Source: VFMC01 sp044238435 (lineage in GTDB: Bacteria > Actinomycetota > Acidimicrobiia > Acidimicrobiales > Ilumatobacteraceae). Taken from it: 64,000 nt of DNA. This document shows, piece by piece, positions 53,583-63,471 of the stretch (positions are counted from its first letter, which is position 1; every line of letters begins with the position of its first letter). Made by a program: the position numbers and the translations under genes. The DNA is taken from the NCBI GenBank assembly GCA_044238435.1, contig JBIIDH010000004.1:1-64000 (forward strand). The letters run 5' to 3'. Under the pieces are notes generated by a model that did not search any database, was not told where the DNA came from, and saw only the letters and a program-made list of their open reading frames with translations.

Positions 53583-56500
53583 GTGGCCGCCCGACTCGAC
53601 TACCGCATCGACGACCGTTATCGACGCGACGAGGGAACCGTGTTCCTGAGCGGTGCCCAGGCGCTGGCCCGGGTACCGCTCGAGCAGTTGCGCATCGACC
53701 GGCGGGTGGGGTGGAACACGGCCGCCTACGTGACCGGCTACCCCGGCAGCCCGCTTGCGGGTTTCGATCGCGACGCAGCCGCAGCGGCCGCCCTGGCCGA
53801 CAGCGACGGCTACCGCTACGTGTTCCAGCCCGGTATGAACGAAGAGCTCGCCGCCACAGCGGTGATGGGCGCGCAGCTGAGTTCGGGCCTGCGATCGGCG
53901 CGGTACGACGGGGTCATCGGCTGCTGGTACGGCAAGGGGCCGGGCCTCGACCGAGCCAGCGACGCGCTGCGCCACGCCGTGATGGCCGGCGCATCGGCGC
54001 GCGGCGGCGCCGTGGCGCTGGTGGGTGAAGACCCCAGCGCGAAGAGCAGCACGCTGCCCACCTCCAGCGACGTCACGCTGGTCGACCTGCGCATCCCGAT
54101 GCTCTGCCCCGGCGATGTGCAAGAGACGGTCGACCTCGGCCGCCACGCCATCGCCATGTCGCGCGCGTCGGGCGCGTGGACGGCCATCCGCATCGTCGAG
54201 GTGGTGGCCGACGGCACCGGCACGGTCGAGCTGCACCCCGAGCGCATCGTGCCCGTCATCCCCACGGTCGAGATCGATGGCCGGCCCTTCGTGCCGCACG
54301 CCGACGGCCAGCTGCTCACACCACACACCATCCGCATGGAAGCCGAGCTGCACTACACCCGGCTCGACCTGGCTCGGCGCTACGGGGTCGACAACGGCCT
54401 GAACCGCATCACCGTGCGCGGGCCGAACGACTGGATCGGCATCGTCGCCACCGGCCACACGTTCCACGAGGTGCGCGAGGCGCTGGCGGTGCTGGGGCTG
54501 CGCACCGACGACGACCTGCGCTCGGCCGGGGTGCGGCTGCTGCAGGTGCTGATGCCCTGGCCGCTCGACCCTACCGTGGTGCGCGAGTTCGGCCACGACC
54601 TCGCCGAAGTGGTGGTGGTGGAGGACAAGAACCAGACGCTCGAACTGGCGGTCACCGCGGCGCTGTACCCGCTGGCCACCCGGCCGGTGGTGGCGGGACG
54701 CCGCACCCCCGACGGCCATCCGCTGATGCCGTCGACCGGGTCGTTGTCGGCCGACACCATCGCCACGCAGTTGCGCACCCGGTTGGTGCAGCGCATCGCG
54801 GGTGAACGCCTCGATGCTCCCACGCAACGTGCGGCAGCACTGGCCGGGCGGCGCATCCCACTGTCGGTGAACCGCACGCCCTACTTCTGCTCGGGCTGCC
54901 CGCACAACACCTCCACCCAGGCGCCCGAGGGTCACCTCGTCGGTGCCGGCATCGGCTGCCACACGATGGTGGCCCTGATGGAGCCCGGCCGCTACGGCGA
55001 GATCGTCGGCGTCACCGCGATGGGCTGCGAAGGTGCGCAGTGGTTCGGCATGGCGCCGTTCGTGGGCGACGAACACCTCGTGCAGAACATCGGCGACGGG
55101 ACCCTGTTCCACTCGGGCCTCACGGCCGTGCGTGCTGCCGTGGCCAACGGGGCGAACATCACCTACAAGGTGCTCTACAACGGCACCGTGGCGATGACCG
55201 GCGGGCAGGATCCGTTCGGGCAGCTCGACGTGCCGCAGTTGGCGCAGGTGTTCCTGAGCGAGGGCGTGCGCCGGGTGCTGGTCACCACCGACGACGTCGG
55301 CCGCTATCGCAGCGGCGAGCGGGCGGCCGCCATGCCCACCGGGGTGGAGGTGTGGGACCGCAGCCGCATCGTCGAGGCGCAGGAGGTGCTGGCGCGGGTG
55401 CCGGGCACCACGGTGCTCATCCACGACCAGCGTTGCGCGGCCGAGAAGCGGCGCGACCGCAAACGCGGCCGTATCGCCGACCCCGGGTTCAAGGTGGTCA
55501 TCGCCGAGCGGGTGTGCGAGGGCTGCGGCGACTGCGGCGCGAAGAGCAACTGCCTCAGCGTGGTACCCACCGACACGGCGTTCGGGCGCAAGACCCGTAT
55601 CGACCAGGGGTCGTGCAACCTCGACGCCAGCTGCCTGCAGGGCGACTGCCCGTCGTTCCTCACCGTGCGACCGTCGCGCCGTACCCGCTCGGCTGCTCCC
55701 GCCCGGCGCAGCGCCCCGCCCACCATCGACGTCACCTCGCTCCCCCACCCGCACCCGGTGGTGCCCACCGATCGCTGCACCATCCGCCTCAGCGGTATCG
55801 GTGGTACCGGCGTGGTGACGGTCAGCCAGGTGCTGGGCACCGCAGCGATGCTCGACGGGTTCGACGTGCGCGGCCTCGACCAGACGGGCCTGTCGCAGAA
55901 GGCGGGCCCGGTGGTCAGCGATGTACGTCTGTCACGCGGTGGCCCGCAGGCCTCGAACCGGGCCACACTCGGGTCGGTCGACACGCTGCTCGCCTTCGAC
56001 CTGCTGGTGGCGGCGAGCGACACCCACCTCGGTGCCGCATCGCCCGAGCGCACGCATGTGGTGGCATCAACCGCGGCCGTCGCCACCGGCTCGATGGTCG
56101 TTCGCCCCGACACCCCCTACCCCATGCGCGAAGCGGTCGAACGGATCGAGCAGGCCAGCCACTCACTCGCCACAGCCGATGCTGTCGCGGCCACCACGGC
56201 GCTGCTGGGCGACCCTGCCACGGCCAACGTCTACCTGTTGGGCTTCGCAGTGCAGCACGGTCTGGTACCCGTGTCGGTGGTCAGCATCGAGCGGGCGATC
56301 GAACTGAACGGCGTGGCCGTGGGCGCCAACGTCGCTGCGTTCCGGGCGGGCCGCCGGGCCGCTGTCGAAGTTGTATCGGGGGCAGCCGCCGACACGGCGG
56401 GCGAGTCGGCCGAGGGGCTCGTCGACCGGTTGGCGGCCGACCTGGGTGGCTACCAGTCGGCTCGCTACGCGCAGCGGTTCCGCGACGTGGTGGCCCGTGC

Positions 56501-57014
56501 CGAGGCCGTCGGTTCGGCCGAGTTCACCGAGGCGGTCGCCCTGCACCTCCACAAGCTGATGGCCTACAAGGACGAGTACGAGGTGGCCCGCCTACTGCTG
56601 GCCCCCGAGGCGCGTGCCGCCGCCGAGGCCGTCGCCGGGCCTGACGCCCGGGTGACGTGGAACCTGCACCCGCCCGCGCTGCGAGCACTGGGCATGCAAC
56701 GCAAACTGCGCCTCGGCCGGTGGGCCACCCCGTTGTTCGTCGGCCTGCGCGCCGGGCGGCGACTGCGCGGCACACCGTTCGACGCGTTCGGCTGGGCGTC
56801 GCTGCGCCGCCTCGAGCGCACGCTGCGCGACGAGTACATCGCCGCCGTCGACACGCTCGTGGCCGCACTCGGTCCGTCACCCCATCCCGAGCGCCTCGCC
56901 GAGGCCGTCGCCATCGCCTCGCTCCCCGACCGCGTGCGCGGCTACGAGCACCTCAAGCGCGAACGCGCCGAGGCCTACCGCACCGAGCTCGCCGCCCGCC
57001 TCTCCGCCCTCTGA
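53583..57014 (+). CDS. Fused indolepyruvate:ferredoxin oxidoreductase (2-oxoacid oxidoreductase)
   Basis: The 1143-residue single-chain enzyme decarboxylates aryl- or branched-chain 2-oxoacids to acyl-CoA and reduces ferredoxin. It opens with the family block FLSGAQALARVPLEQLRID and TGYPGSPLAGFD. The TPP site shows GDGTLFHSG (Gly504-Asp505-Gly506) and YNGTVAMTGGQ. Cluster cysteines are CEGCGDCGAKSNC (645-657) and GSCNLDASCLQGDC (676-689), and the gamma-type domain (about 738-1000) starts RLSGIGGTGVVTVSQVLG. This fused form is typical of aerobes. The GTG at 53583 has CAGAAT 6 nt upstream. Confidence 0.93.
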   Translation: MAARLDYRIDDRYRRDEGTVFLSGAQALARVPLEQLRIDRRVGWNTAAYVTGYPGSPLAGFDRDAAAAAALADSDGYRYVFQPGMNEELAATAVMGAQLSSGLRSARYDGVIGCWYGKGPGLDRASDALRHAVMAGASARGGAVALVGEDPSAKSSTLPTSSDVTLVDLRIPMLCPGDVQETVDLGRHAIAMSRASGAWTAIRIVEVVADGTGTVELHPERIVPVIPTVEIDGRPFVPHADGQLLTPHTIRMEAELHYTRLDLARRYGVDNGLNRITVRGPNDWIGIVATGHTFHEVREALAVLGLRTDDDLRSAGVRLLQVLMPWPLDPTVVREFGHDLAEVVVVEDKNQTLELAVTAALYPLATRPVVAGRRTPDGHPLMPSTGSLSADTIATQLRTRLVQRIAGERLDAPTQRAAALAGRRIPLSVNRTPYFCSGCPHNTSTQAPEGHLVGAGIGCHTMVALMEPGRYGEIVGVTAMGCEGAQWFGMAPFVGDEHLVQNIGDGTLFHSGLTAVRAAVANGANITYKVLYNGTVAMTGGQDPFGQLDVPQLAQVFLSEGVRRVLVTTDDVGRYRSGERAAAMPTGVEVWDRSRIVEAQEVLARVPGTTVLIHDQRCAAEKRRDRKRGRIADPGFKVVIAERVCEGCGDCGAKSNCLSVVPTDTAFGRKTRIDQGSCNLDASCLQGDCPSFLTVRPSRRTRSAAPARRSAPPTIDVTSLPHPHPVVPTDRCTIRLSGIGGTGVVTVSQVLGTAAMLDGFDVRGLDQTGLSQKAGPVVSDVRLSRGGPQASNRATLGSVDTLLAFDLLVAASDTHLGAASPERTHVVASTAAVATGSMVVRPDTPYPMREAVERIEQASHSLATADAVAATTALLGDPATANVYLLGFAVQHGLVPVSVVSIERAIELNGVAVGANVAAFRAGRRAAVEVVSGAAADTAGESAEGLVDRLAADLGGYQSARYAQRFRDVVARAEAVGSAEFTEAVALHLHKLMAYKDEYEVARLLLAPEARAAAEAVAGPDARVTWNLHPPALRALGMQRKLRLGRWATPLFVGLRAGRRLRGTPFDAFGWASLRRLERTLRDEYIAAVDTLVAALGPSPHPERLAEAVAIASLPDRVRGYEHLKRERAEAYRTELAARLSAL

Positions 57015-57047
57015 CCGCCTGACGCACCGCCTCCCGGCCCTCTCCCC

Positions 57048-57154
57048 CGGCCCATGTCGACTTCGGGCCCCTCACCGGCCCCAACTCGACATGCCCCCGT
57101 CATCACCGCGGCCCGTGTCGACTACGGGCCCCACCTCGGCCCCAACTCGACAAA
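57048..57154. repeat. Two tandem copies of a 41-nt hairpin unit
   Basis: Units at 57053-57093 and 57114-57154 (61-nt period, also sharing the CGGCCC just before) have the same plan: TGTCGA arm, 4 nt, GGGCC, 7-nt loop, GGCCC, CAAC, TCGACA arm. Unit 1 has an 8-bp outer stem and unit 2 a 6-bp one. They fill the gap between two convergent genes and may act as double terminators or belong to a REP-like repeat family. Confidence 0.7.
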
Positions 57155-57164
57155 CTCTGCGTGG

Positions 57165-58532
57165 CTAGCTGCGGATCTCGAAGACGGTGGCGGGGGCGGC
57201 GGGGAGGTGGTCGGGCAGGGAGATGAGTAGGTCGGTGCCGCCGTCGCTGCCCGGCCGGGTGGTGTGGGGTAGGACCCGGTCGTTGCCCAGCATGCGCACC
57301 TCGGTGCCCTCACCCACCGGCACGTCGTGCAGTCGTAGTTCGTGCGCGAGCCCGCCCTGCACGATGGCGTACACCTGGCCGGCTGCGCCCTGGGTGAAGC
57401 GCACGTCGTGCCCGTCGGCCGTGGTGCCACTGTGGCGCACCCACGGACGGGTGCCGTAGATGGCCGCGCCGTTCACCCGCAGCCACCAGCCGAGCCCGGT
57501 GAGGCGCACCGCCTGGGCGAGGGGGATGACGCCATCGGCGGTGGGGCCGACGTTCAGCAGCAGGTTGCCGCCGCGGGCGACGATGTCGACCAGCATCCAC
57601 ACCAGGTCGTCGACCGTGGGCATCGTGGCCTCGGTCTCCATCCGGTTGTAGCCGAACGACCGGCCGATGCCCCGGCACACCTCCCACTTCCGTACGTCGT
57701 CGGCCTTGGTGCTGTACTCGGGGGTCGAGAAGTCGGCGTGCAACGTGCCAGCCCGCACCGCCAGGATGTTCCACCGGTCGTTCACCACACCGTGGGGCAC
57801 GCGGTCGTAGTAGTAGCCGAAGATGTCGTTCGGGTCGGCGGTCATCGGCCAGGCGATGTCGTTCCACAGCACGTCGATCGCGAATCGGTCGATCAGTTCG
57901 CGCACATGAGCCGTGGCGTACTCGACGTACTCGGGGCTGGTGGGGATCTTCTGGATCATCGCCATCAGGCTGTCGATGGGCGGCGGCTCGAAGGTCCAGT
58001 CGAGTCCGCCCGAGTAGTAGGCGCCGAAGCGCATGCCATGGGCGCGCACGGCGGTGGCGAGCTCGGCGATGAAGTCGCGCCCTGCCATCCAGCGGTCGCG
58101 GTGCGGGTTGGGCACATCGCTGTCCCACAGCAGGAACCCGTCGTGGTGCTTGGTGATGGGCACCACGTACTGCGCACCGGCCTGCACGAACAGGTCGGCC
58201 CAGTGGGCGATGTCGAAGCCGGCAGCACGTCCGTGGAACTCGTCGACGAAGCTGGCATAGGTGCGGTCGCCGTAGGTGGCGGCGTGGTGCAGCGCGGTGG
58301 AACTGCCCTCGAGCGACCACGAGTTGAGGTACCACTCGCTGTACGGGCTCTCACGGAAGGCTTGGGCCCAGTCGCCTGCTTCCATCATCTCGCCCATGTT
58401 GTGGCTCACCGGCGCGAAGCACGGCACGGTGAACGGGCCCCAGTGGATGAAGATGCCGAACTTGGCGTCGTCGTACCACTGCGGCAGCGGTCGACCGGCG
58501 AAGGGGTGGGAGGCGTTGGCGGTGTCGGTCAC
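57165..58532 (-). CDS. Alpha-L-fucosidase, glycoside hydrolase family 29
   Basis: The 455-residue enzyme removes alpha-linked fucose by a retaining mechanism. It has WYDDAKFGIFIHWGPFTVP at the N-terminus, ITKHHDGFLLWDS (127-139), and the nucleophile region VLWNDIAWP (Asp225). The C-terminal beta-sandwich contains LLLNVGPTADGVI. No signal peptide is visible, so fucosides are probably taken up first. The GTG at 58532 has AACACT 6 nt upstream. It is divergent from the DUF3089 esterase. Confidence 0.9.
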   Translation of the reverse strand: MTDTANASHPFAGRPLPQWYDDAKFGIFIHWGPFTVPCFAPVSHNMGEMMEAGDWAQAFRESPYSEWYLNSWSLEGSSTALHHAATYGDRTYASFVDEFHGRAAGFDIAHWADLFVQAGAQYVVPITKHHDGFLLWDSDVPNPHRDRWMAGRDFIAELATAVRAHGMRFGAYYSGGLDWTFEPPPIDSLMAMIQKIPTSPEYVEYATAHVRELIDRFAIDVLWNDIAWPMTADPNDIFGYYYDRVPHGVVNDRWNILAVRAGTLHADFSTPEYSTKADDVRKWEVCRGIGRSFGYNRMETEATMPTVDDLVWMLVDIVARGGNLLLNVGPTADGVIPLAQAVRLTGLGWWLRVNGAAIYGTRPWVRHSGTTADGHDVRFTQGAAGQVYAIVQGGLAHELRLHDVPVGEGTEVRMLGNDRVLPHTTRPGSDGGTDLLISLPDHLPAAPATVFEIRS

Positions 58533-58585
58533 CGACCCAGTGTTGCATCTCTCACCGGGGCGTTCGGTGGCCTACGGTTCGCCGC

Positions 58586-59860
58586 ATGTCCTCCCATCGT
58601 CCGATGTCTCGCCTCACCGCCGCAGTATTCGCGTGTGCCGCGCTGGTGCTGGCTGCCTGCGGTGGCGACGACGACGCTGCGGCTTCGCCGTCGAGCACTG
58701 CTCCCGCCGTCACCGCGTCGCCGACGACACCCGGCACGGCGACACCCGACACGACACCCGACACGACACCGCCCACGACGGCGCCACCGACCACTGCGCC
58801 GCCGAGCACCGCTGCCCCGTACGTGAGCGAGGTGTACGCCGATCCCACCCACTGGGTGTGCCGCGGCGACATGGCCGACGTGTGCGACGACGCCTATCCG
58901 GTCACCGAGGTGGCAGCCGACGGCACCACGACGGTGCGCGACGCCGGTCCCGCCACCGATCCGCCGGTCGACTGCTTCTACGTGTATCCCACCATCAGCG
59001 ATGACTCGACGCTGAACAGCGATCTGGTGGCCGGTAGCGAGATCGGGGTCACCACCCAGCAAGCGGCGCAGTTCGACAGCGTGTGCACGGTGTACGCCCC
59101 GATGTACCCGTCGGTCACGCTGGCCGGTCTGTTCGACCCGAACATCGCGGGCGATCGGGCCACGGCGTGGCAGACCGCCTACGACGGTGTGGAGGAGGCT
59201 TGGCGCCACTACCTCGCCAACGACAACCAGGGGCGAGGCGTCGTCCTCATCGGTCACTCGCAGGGCGCCGGGCATCTCGCCAACCTGCTGAAGTCGGTCA
59301 TCGATCCCGACCCCGCACAGCGCCGACTGCTGGTGTCGGCCTACATCATCGGCAGCGCGGTGGGCGTGCCCGCCGGGGCCGATGTGGGCGGCGACCTGCA
59401 GGAGATCCCGCTGTGCCGAACGGTCGACGCGACCGGGTGCGTCGTCACCTACGCCACGTTCCGTGCCACGCAGGGGCCGCCGCCCGACGCGTTCTTCGGC
59501 AAGCCGCGCTCGGGCGAGGGCGTGGCGGGCTGTGTGAACCCGGCTGCTCCGGCAGGTGGGCCGGGGGTGCTGTCGTCGGCCATCAGCAGTGCTGACTGGG
59601 CGCTCACCGATCGATCGCTGACGCCGACCACACCGTTCATGGACATGCCCGGACTCGTCACGGCCGAATGCGTCGAACGCGACGGGTTCTCGTACCTCGA
59701 GATCACCGTGAACGACGACCCCGCCGACCCACGTGCCGACGACATCCAGGGCGACCTCTCCCCGCAGTGGGGTCTGCACATGGTCGACATCCCGCTCGCA
59801 GCCGGATCACTGCTCGACATGGCCCGCCAGCAGATCGACGCCTACGGCAACAGCGCCTGA
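58586..59860 (+). CDS. DUF3089 lipoprotein, predicted esterase/lipase
   Basis: The 424-residue protein has a signal peptide with lipobox VLAAC (Cys25) and a strikingly repetitive Thr/Pro linker (about 32-78, e.g. PDTTPDTTPPTTAPPTTAPP). The DUF3089 hydrolase domain follows with DCFYVYPT (129-136) and nucleophile Ser225 in IGHSQGAG. His near QWGLHMVD may complete the triad. Seven or more cysteines suggest disulphides outside the membrane. A TACGGT box (58573-58578) lies 7 nt before the ATG. Confidence 0.87.
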   Translation: MSSHRPMSRLTAAVFACAALVLAACGGDDDAAASPSSTAPAVTASPTTPGTATPDTTPDTTPPTTAPPTTAPPSTAAPYVSEVYADPTHWVCRGDMADVCDDAYPVTEVAADGTTTVRDAGPATDPPVDCFYVYPTISDDSTLNSDLVAGSEIGVTTQQAAQFDSVCTVYAPMYPSVTLAGLFDPNIAGDRATAWQTAYDGVEEAWRHYLANDNQGRGVVLIGHSQGAGHLANLLKSVIDPDPAQRRLLVSAYIIGSAVGVPAGADVGGDLQEIPLCRTVDATGCVVTYATFRATQGPPPDAFFGKPRSGEGVAGCVNPAAPAGGPGVLSSAISSADWALTDRSLTPTTPFMDMPGLVTAECVERDGFSYLEITVNDDPADPRADDIQGDLSPQWGLHMVDIPLAAGSLLDMARQQIDAYGNSA

Positions 59861-59865
59861 CACCC

Positions 59866-59893
59866 GGGCTCCCGGTCAGGGGCTCCCGGTCAG
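59866..59893 (-). repeat. 14-bp tandem duplication over the gpsA stop codon
   Basis: GGGCTCCCGGTCAG is repeated exactly (59866-59879, 59880-59893). One copy carries the TGA stop of gpsA (read on the minus strand) and the other repeats it downstream. Confidence 0.85.
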
Positions 59894-60900
59894 GGGGTGT
59901 GGTCGAACTCGCCCATGGGTGCGACCCGGCCGAGGCCGGCGTAGGCCCGCGCCGGGCTCCGGCCTTCGCTCACCACCGCATCGACCTCGGCCACGATGGG
60001 TGCCTCTACCCCGTGCTGCTCGGCGAGTTCACGCACCACCCGGGCGGTCTTCACCCCTTCGGCCACCATCCGCATGCTCGAGGTGATCTCGTCGATCGAC
60101 CGTCCCTTGGCCAGTTCGACGCCGACCGTCCGGTTGCGGCTGAGCGGACTCGAACAGGTGGCCAGCAGGTCGCCGAGTCCGGTCAGTCCCGAGAACGTGC
60201 GCGGATCGCCACCCATCGCCACACCGAGGCGGGTGATCTCGGCCAGGCCACGGGTGATGACCATCGCCTTGGTGTTGTCGCCCACGCTGAGGCCCTCGGC
60301 CATCCCGGCCGCGATGGCGATGACGTTCTTCAACGCTCCCCCGAGTTCGCAGCCCACCACGTCGGGGTTCGTGTACACCCGGAACCGCAGGCTGGTGAAG
60401 ATCTGCTGCAGCGAGGCAGCCACGTGCTCGTCGGGCATCGCGATGACCGCAGCGGCCGCGTAACCCGACAGCACCTCCTTGGCGAGGTTGGGCCCGGCCA
60501 ACACACCGGCTGGCCGACCGGGCAACTCCTCCTCGATCACCTCGGTCATGCGCATCCGGGTGCCCTGCTCGAGACCCTTGGTGAGGCTGACGATCGGCAC
60601 CCAGTGCCGCAGCAGTGGGGCGATCTCGCGCAGCGTCGCTCGTACGGCGTGCGACGGCACGCCCATGACGACGACATCGGCATCCCACACCGCCTCCTCC
60701 AACGACCCCGTGGCCCGCAACGACGGGTGCAGTTCCAGGTCGCCGAGGTACCGGCTGTTGCGATGGTGCTCGTTCACATCGGCCACCGTCTGCGCGTCCC
60801 TCGCCCACAACGTGGTCGACGCATTCGACGCAGCCAGCGACGCAACCGTGGTACCCCACGATCCGCCGCCCAGCACGGCCACCTGCACCGGTCGAGTCAT
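59890..60900 (-). CDS. gpsA: NAD(P)-dependent glycerol-3-phosphate dehydrogenase
   Basis: The 336-residue enzyme makes sn-glycerol-3-phosphate for phospholipid synthesis. The NAD motif VLGGGSWGTT, GVPSHAVR, SLTKGLE, GPNLAKEV, the catalytic lysine in GALKNVIAIAAG and LTGLGDLLATC are all present. The ATG at 60900 is preceded by an AGGGGGG ribosome-binding site, one of the few genes with a conventional leader. It converges on the DUF3089 gene with a 29-bp gap filled by the tandem duplication. Confidence 0.96.
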   Translation of the reverse strand: MTRPVQVAVLGGGSWGTTVASLAASNASTTLWARDAQTVADVNEHHRNSRYLGDLELHPSLRATGSLEEAVWDADVVVMGVPSHAVRATLREIAPLLRHWVPIVSLTKGLEQGTRMRMTEVIEEELPGRPAGVLAGPNLAKEVLSGYAAAAVIAMPDEHVAASLQQIFTSLRFRVYTNPDVVGCELGGALKNVIAIAAGMAEGLSVGDNTKAMVITRGLAEITRLGVAMGGDPRTFSGLTGLGDLLATCSSPLSRNRTVGVELAKGRSIDEITSSMRMVAEGVKTARVVRELAEQHGVEAPIVAEVDAVVSEGRSPARAYAGLGRVAPMGEFDHTP

Positions 60901-60984
60901 GTCGCGCCCCCCTTGTTCGCTGGTGCGCACCGTAGTGGCTGACAGGACGGGCGGGGGTCGAGCGCGACGCGTATCGTTCCCGAG

Positions 60985-62403
60985 GTGCCCACCTCGCCAC
61001 CCAACTTCGCCCTCCGGCGAGCCACCGTGGTGCTGGCCGCGCTGCTGGTGGTGGGCGGTGGCCTCGGCTTCCTCCTCTCGCTCGGCGATGACGAGTCGTC
61101 CGGCGACGGGCCCACCGGCACCGGCGTCGAGGCCACAACGGCCTGGGACGTCGTCGTGCTCGACGACCCGGTTGCCGGCGTCGTCACGGTGCACGATGCC
61201 GAGGGCGCCGAGGTGGCTCGGGTGTCGACCCAACTCCAGGGCGTTCTCGACGTCGGCCTGCCCGGCGCCGTTGTCCTCGGCGCCGCCGGCGACCCCGCCG
61301 CCGACGGCCTCGGGATCCTCGATCTCGCCACGGCCGCGATCACCCCGATCGACGTCCGCCTACCCGTGGTGGAACGCCTGGGCACATCGTCGTATCTGCT
61401 GGCATCCGATCAGAGCACCGGCGCAGTGCAGGTTGTCGACGTCGCCCGCCGCCGGGTGATCGACCTCACGTCCCTGGCCGGCGACGGCGCCGTCGTGGTG
61501 CCCGACACGGTGCGCACGACCGACGATGCCTCACGCCTCGCCTTCAGCGAACTGCGCAACGGCCAGACCGTGGTAGTCGACCTCACCGACACCGACGACC
61601 CACCGGCCACGGTGGTGTTGCCCGGCCTGCTGGCCGACCTCACCGACACCCGTGTCGCCACCACCACCAACCGCGGGGCGACGATGCTGGTGGACCTGTA
61701 CGACACCGCCGGGACGAGGCTGGGCACCACCGAGACCGTGCCCCTCGTCGGTGTGATGGTGGTGGGCGAGACGACCCTGGTGGGCGTGGGCACCGACGCC
61801 TCCCTGCTGCGCATCGACGCCACGGCAGCGAAGGCCGACGCACGCGACGACCTGCAGCAGCGGCTGGGCGACCTGCTCGGCGAGGCCACCGACCCGGGGC
61901 CGGCCCGCAGCGCGCAGGTGGTGCTGGAGCACCGCCGCCTCGCCGTGGTGGGTGCCGGCTGGTCGGCGTTCATCGACACCGATGGCTCGGTCGTGTCCGC
62001 CTCGGTGATCGACATCGAGAACACCAGCATCGACGCTGCCGCGTCGACCCAGCGGTGCGTTCTCGTCTACGGCTCGCCCACCGAGCCGTCGACCCTGTTC
62101 GACGCCACCGACGGCACTGCGATCGCCACCTTCGATCCGAGCGTTCCCATCGGTGCCTCGGTCGACGGGTGCACCGTCGCCCGACAGGGCTTCGGCGCCC
62201 TGCCCGGTTCGTGGCGCGGGTACCGGGTCGCCGGACCCGACCTCGATGTCGCTCCCACCCAGCGGGTGGTGGCGCTCGCTCCCGACGGCGCCGCAGCACT
62301 CGTGAGCGGCGGTGGCATCTCGCTGCTGCGCTTCGACACCGACAGTTCTGTGCCGCTCACCTCCAGCACTGCGCTGGGTACGTTCGCCCGGCTCAGAAAC
62401 TGA
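60985..62403 (+). CDS. Membrane-anchored propeller-like protein, unknown function
   Basis: The 472-residue protein has one N-terminal transmembrane helix (about 13-33), a short acidic linker and a large extracellular part made of repeated strand blocks such as DVVVLDDPVAGVVTVHD, GAVQVVDVARRRVIDL and RVVALAPDGAAALVS, spaced like propeller blades. No catalytic motif was recognised. It resembles in plan, but not in detail, the lipoprotein at 2151. A TATCGT box (60972-60977) lies 7 nt before the GTG. Its 3' end overlaps the YeiH-like gene by 11 bp. Confidence 0.7.
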   Translation: MPTSPPNFALRRATVVLAALLVVGGGLGFLLSLGDDESSGDGPTGTGVEATTAWDVVVLDDPVAGVVTVHDAEGAEVARVSTQLQGVLDVGLPGAVVLGAAGDPAADGLGILDLATAAITPIDVRLPVVERLGTSSYLLASDQSTGAVQVVDVARRRVIDLTSLAGDGAVVVPDTVRTTDDASRLAFSELRNGQTVVVDLTDTDDPPATVVLPGLLADLTDTRVATTTNRGATMLVDLYDTAGTRLGTTETVPLVGVMVVGETTLVGVGTDASLLRIDATAAKADARDDLQQRLGDLLGEATDPGPARSAQVVLEHRRLAVVGAGWSAFIDTDGSVVSASVIDIENTSIDAAASTQRCVLVYGSPTEPSTLFDATDGTAIATFDPSVPIGASVDGCTVARQGFGALPGSWRGYRVAGPDLDVAPTQRVVALAPDGAAALVSGGGISLLRFDTDSSVPLTSSTALGTFARLRN

Positions 62404-63439
62404 GCTGCACCGCCAGCAGCGACACGCCCGCGACGAGCGCCCAGCTGACCAGACCCAGTACGAGCGGTCGACCCCCGAGCGACCGGAGGCGACGCAGGTC
62501 GACCGCAGACCCGAGGCCCACCAGGCCCGCACCGAGCAGCAGCGTCTCGAGGGTCTTGATGCCCTCCAACCATCCGCTCGGCACCGCGCCGACGGTGCGT
62601 AGCGCGACCGCCACCAGGAACAGCACCACGAACAGCGGCAGCAGCGGTGGGCGCTTCGCATCGTCGGCGGGCGCGTGGCCCTCACCGCCGGCCGCGCGGC
62701 GGCGAGCCGACACCGCCACCCATGCCAGCACCGGGGCGAGCATCGCCACCCGGGTGAGCTTCACCACCACTGCCGTCGACAGCGCCACCGCACCGCCGGT
62801 GGATGCGGCCGCCACCACCTGGCCGACATCGTGGACCGAGGCCCCCACCCAGGCCCCGAAGGTCTCGGCATCGAGGCCGAACCACCGCCCCAGCGGCGGC
62901 AGCACCACGATGGCCAACGAACCGCAGAGCGTGACCAGGGCGACCGAGTAGGCAACCTCCTCCTCTGTTGCGTCGGCGAACGGCTCGGCGGCGGCAATGG
63001 CCGAGGCGCCGCAGATGGAATAGCCCGTGGCAACCAGCAGCGACAACCCGTGGCTGAGCCCGAGTCGGCGGCCGAGCCACTGGGCACCGACGAACGTGGC
63101 GCCCACCACCGCCACCACGGCGACGAGGGCTCGCGGCCCGAGGTCGAGCACCTCGTGCAGCGACAGGCGGACACCCACCAGCACGATGCCGGCGCGCAGT
63201 ACCCGCTTGGCCGCCACTGCGAGACCCGGTCGCACCGTCGGGCCGGCGAGCCCGACATTCGCGATCAGCACACCGACGAGCACGGCGACGACATGCGGCG
63301 ATATCGCGTCGACACGGCGATGCACCCACCAGCCGAGCACGGCACCGCCCACCGCCACCACCAGCCCCGGCCCACAGCACCGGAGGAACGAGCGCTGTGA
63401 GGGGGTGACCGGGACCGAGGGAGGTGCCTGAGCAACCAC
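62393..63439 (-). CDS. YeiH-family putative sulfate/anion exporter
   Basis: The 348-residue membrane protein has about ten hydrophobic helices and matches the YeiH/PF03601 family: NVGLAGPTVRPGLAVAAKRVLRAGIVLVGVRLSL near the N-terminus, GYSICGASAIAAAEPFADATEEEVAYSVALV in the middle and WVGASVHDVGQVVAAAS. The family is annotated as a putative sulfate exporter on limited evidence. The GTG has CAGGCT 6 nt upstream. The divergent LysR gene, 69 bp away, is the typical partner, as with yeiE and yeiH in E. coli. Confidence 0.88.
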   Translation of the reverse strand: MVAQAPPSVPVTPSQRSFLRCCGPGLVVAVGGAVLGWWVHRRVDAISPHVVAVLVGVLIANVGLAGPTVRPGLAVAAKRVLRAGIVLVGVRLSLHEVLDLGPRALVAVVAVVGATFVGAQWLGRRLGLSHGLSLLVATGYSICGASAIAAAEPFADATEEEVAYSVALVTLCGSLAIVVLPPLGRWFGLDAETFGAWVGASVHDVGQVVAAASTGGAVALSTAVVVKLTRVAMLAPVLAWVAVSARRRAAGGEGHAPADDAKRPPLLPLFVVLFLVAVALRTVGAVPSGWLEGIKTLETLLLGAGLVGLGSAVDLRRLRSLGGRPLVLGLVSWALVAGVSLLAVQLSF

Positions 63440-63471
63440 GTTGCCAGCCTGCGCCGCGCTCGGACCGACAT

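Noticed and set aside
58700..58825. Repeated ACACCCGACACGAC-type DNA as a minisatellite
   Set aside because: It encodes the Thr/Pro linker of the DUF3089 lipoprotein in frame, so it is ordinary low-complexity coding sequence.
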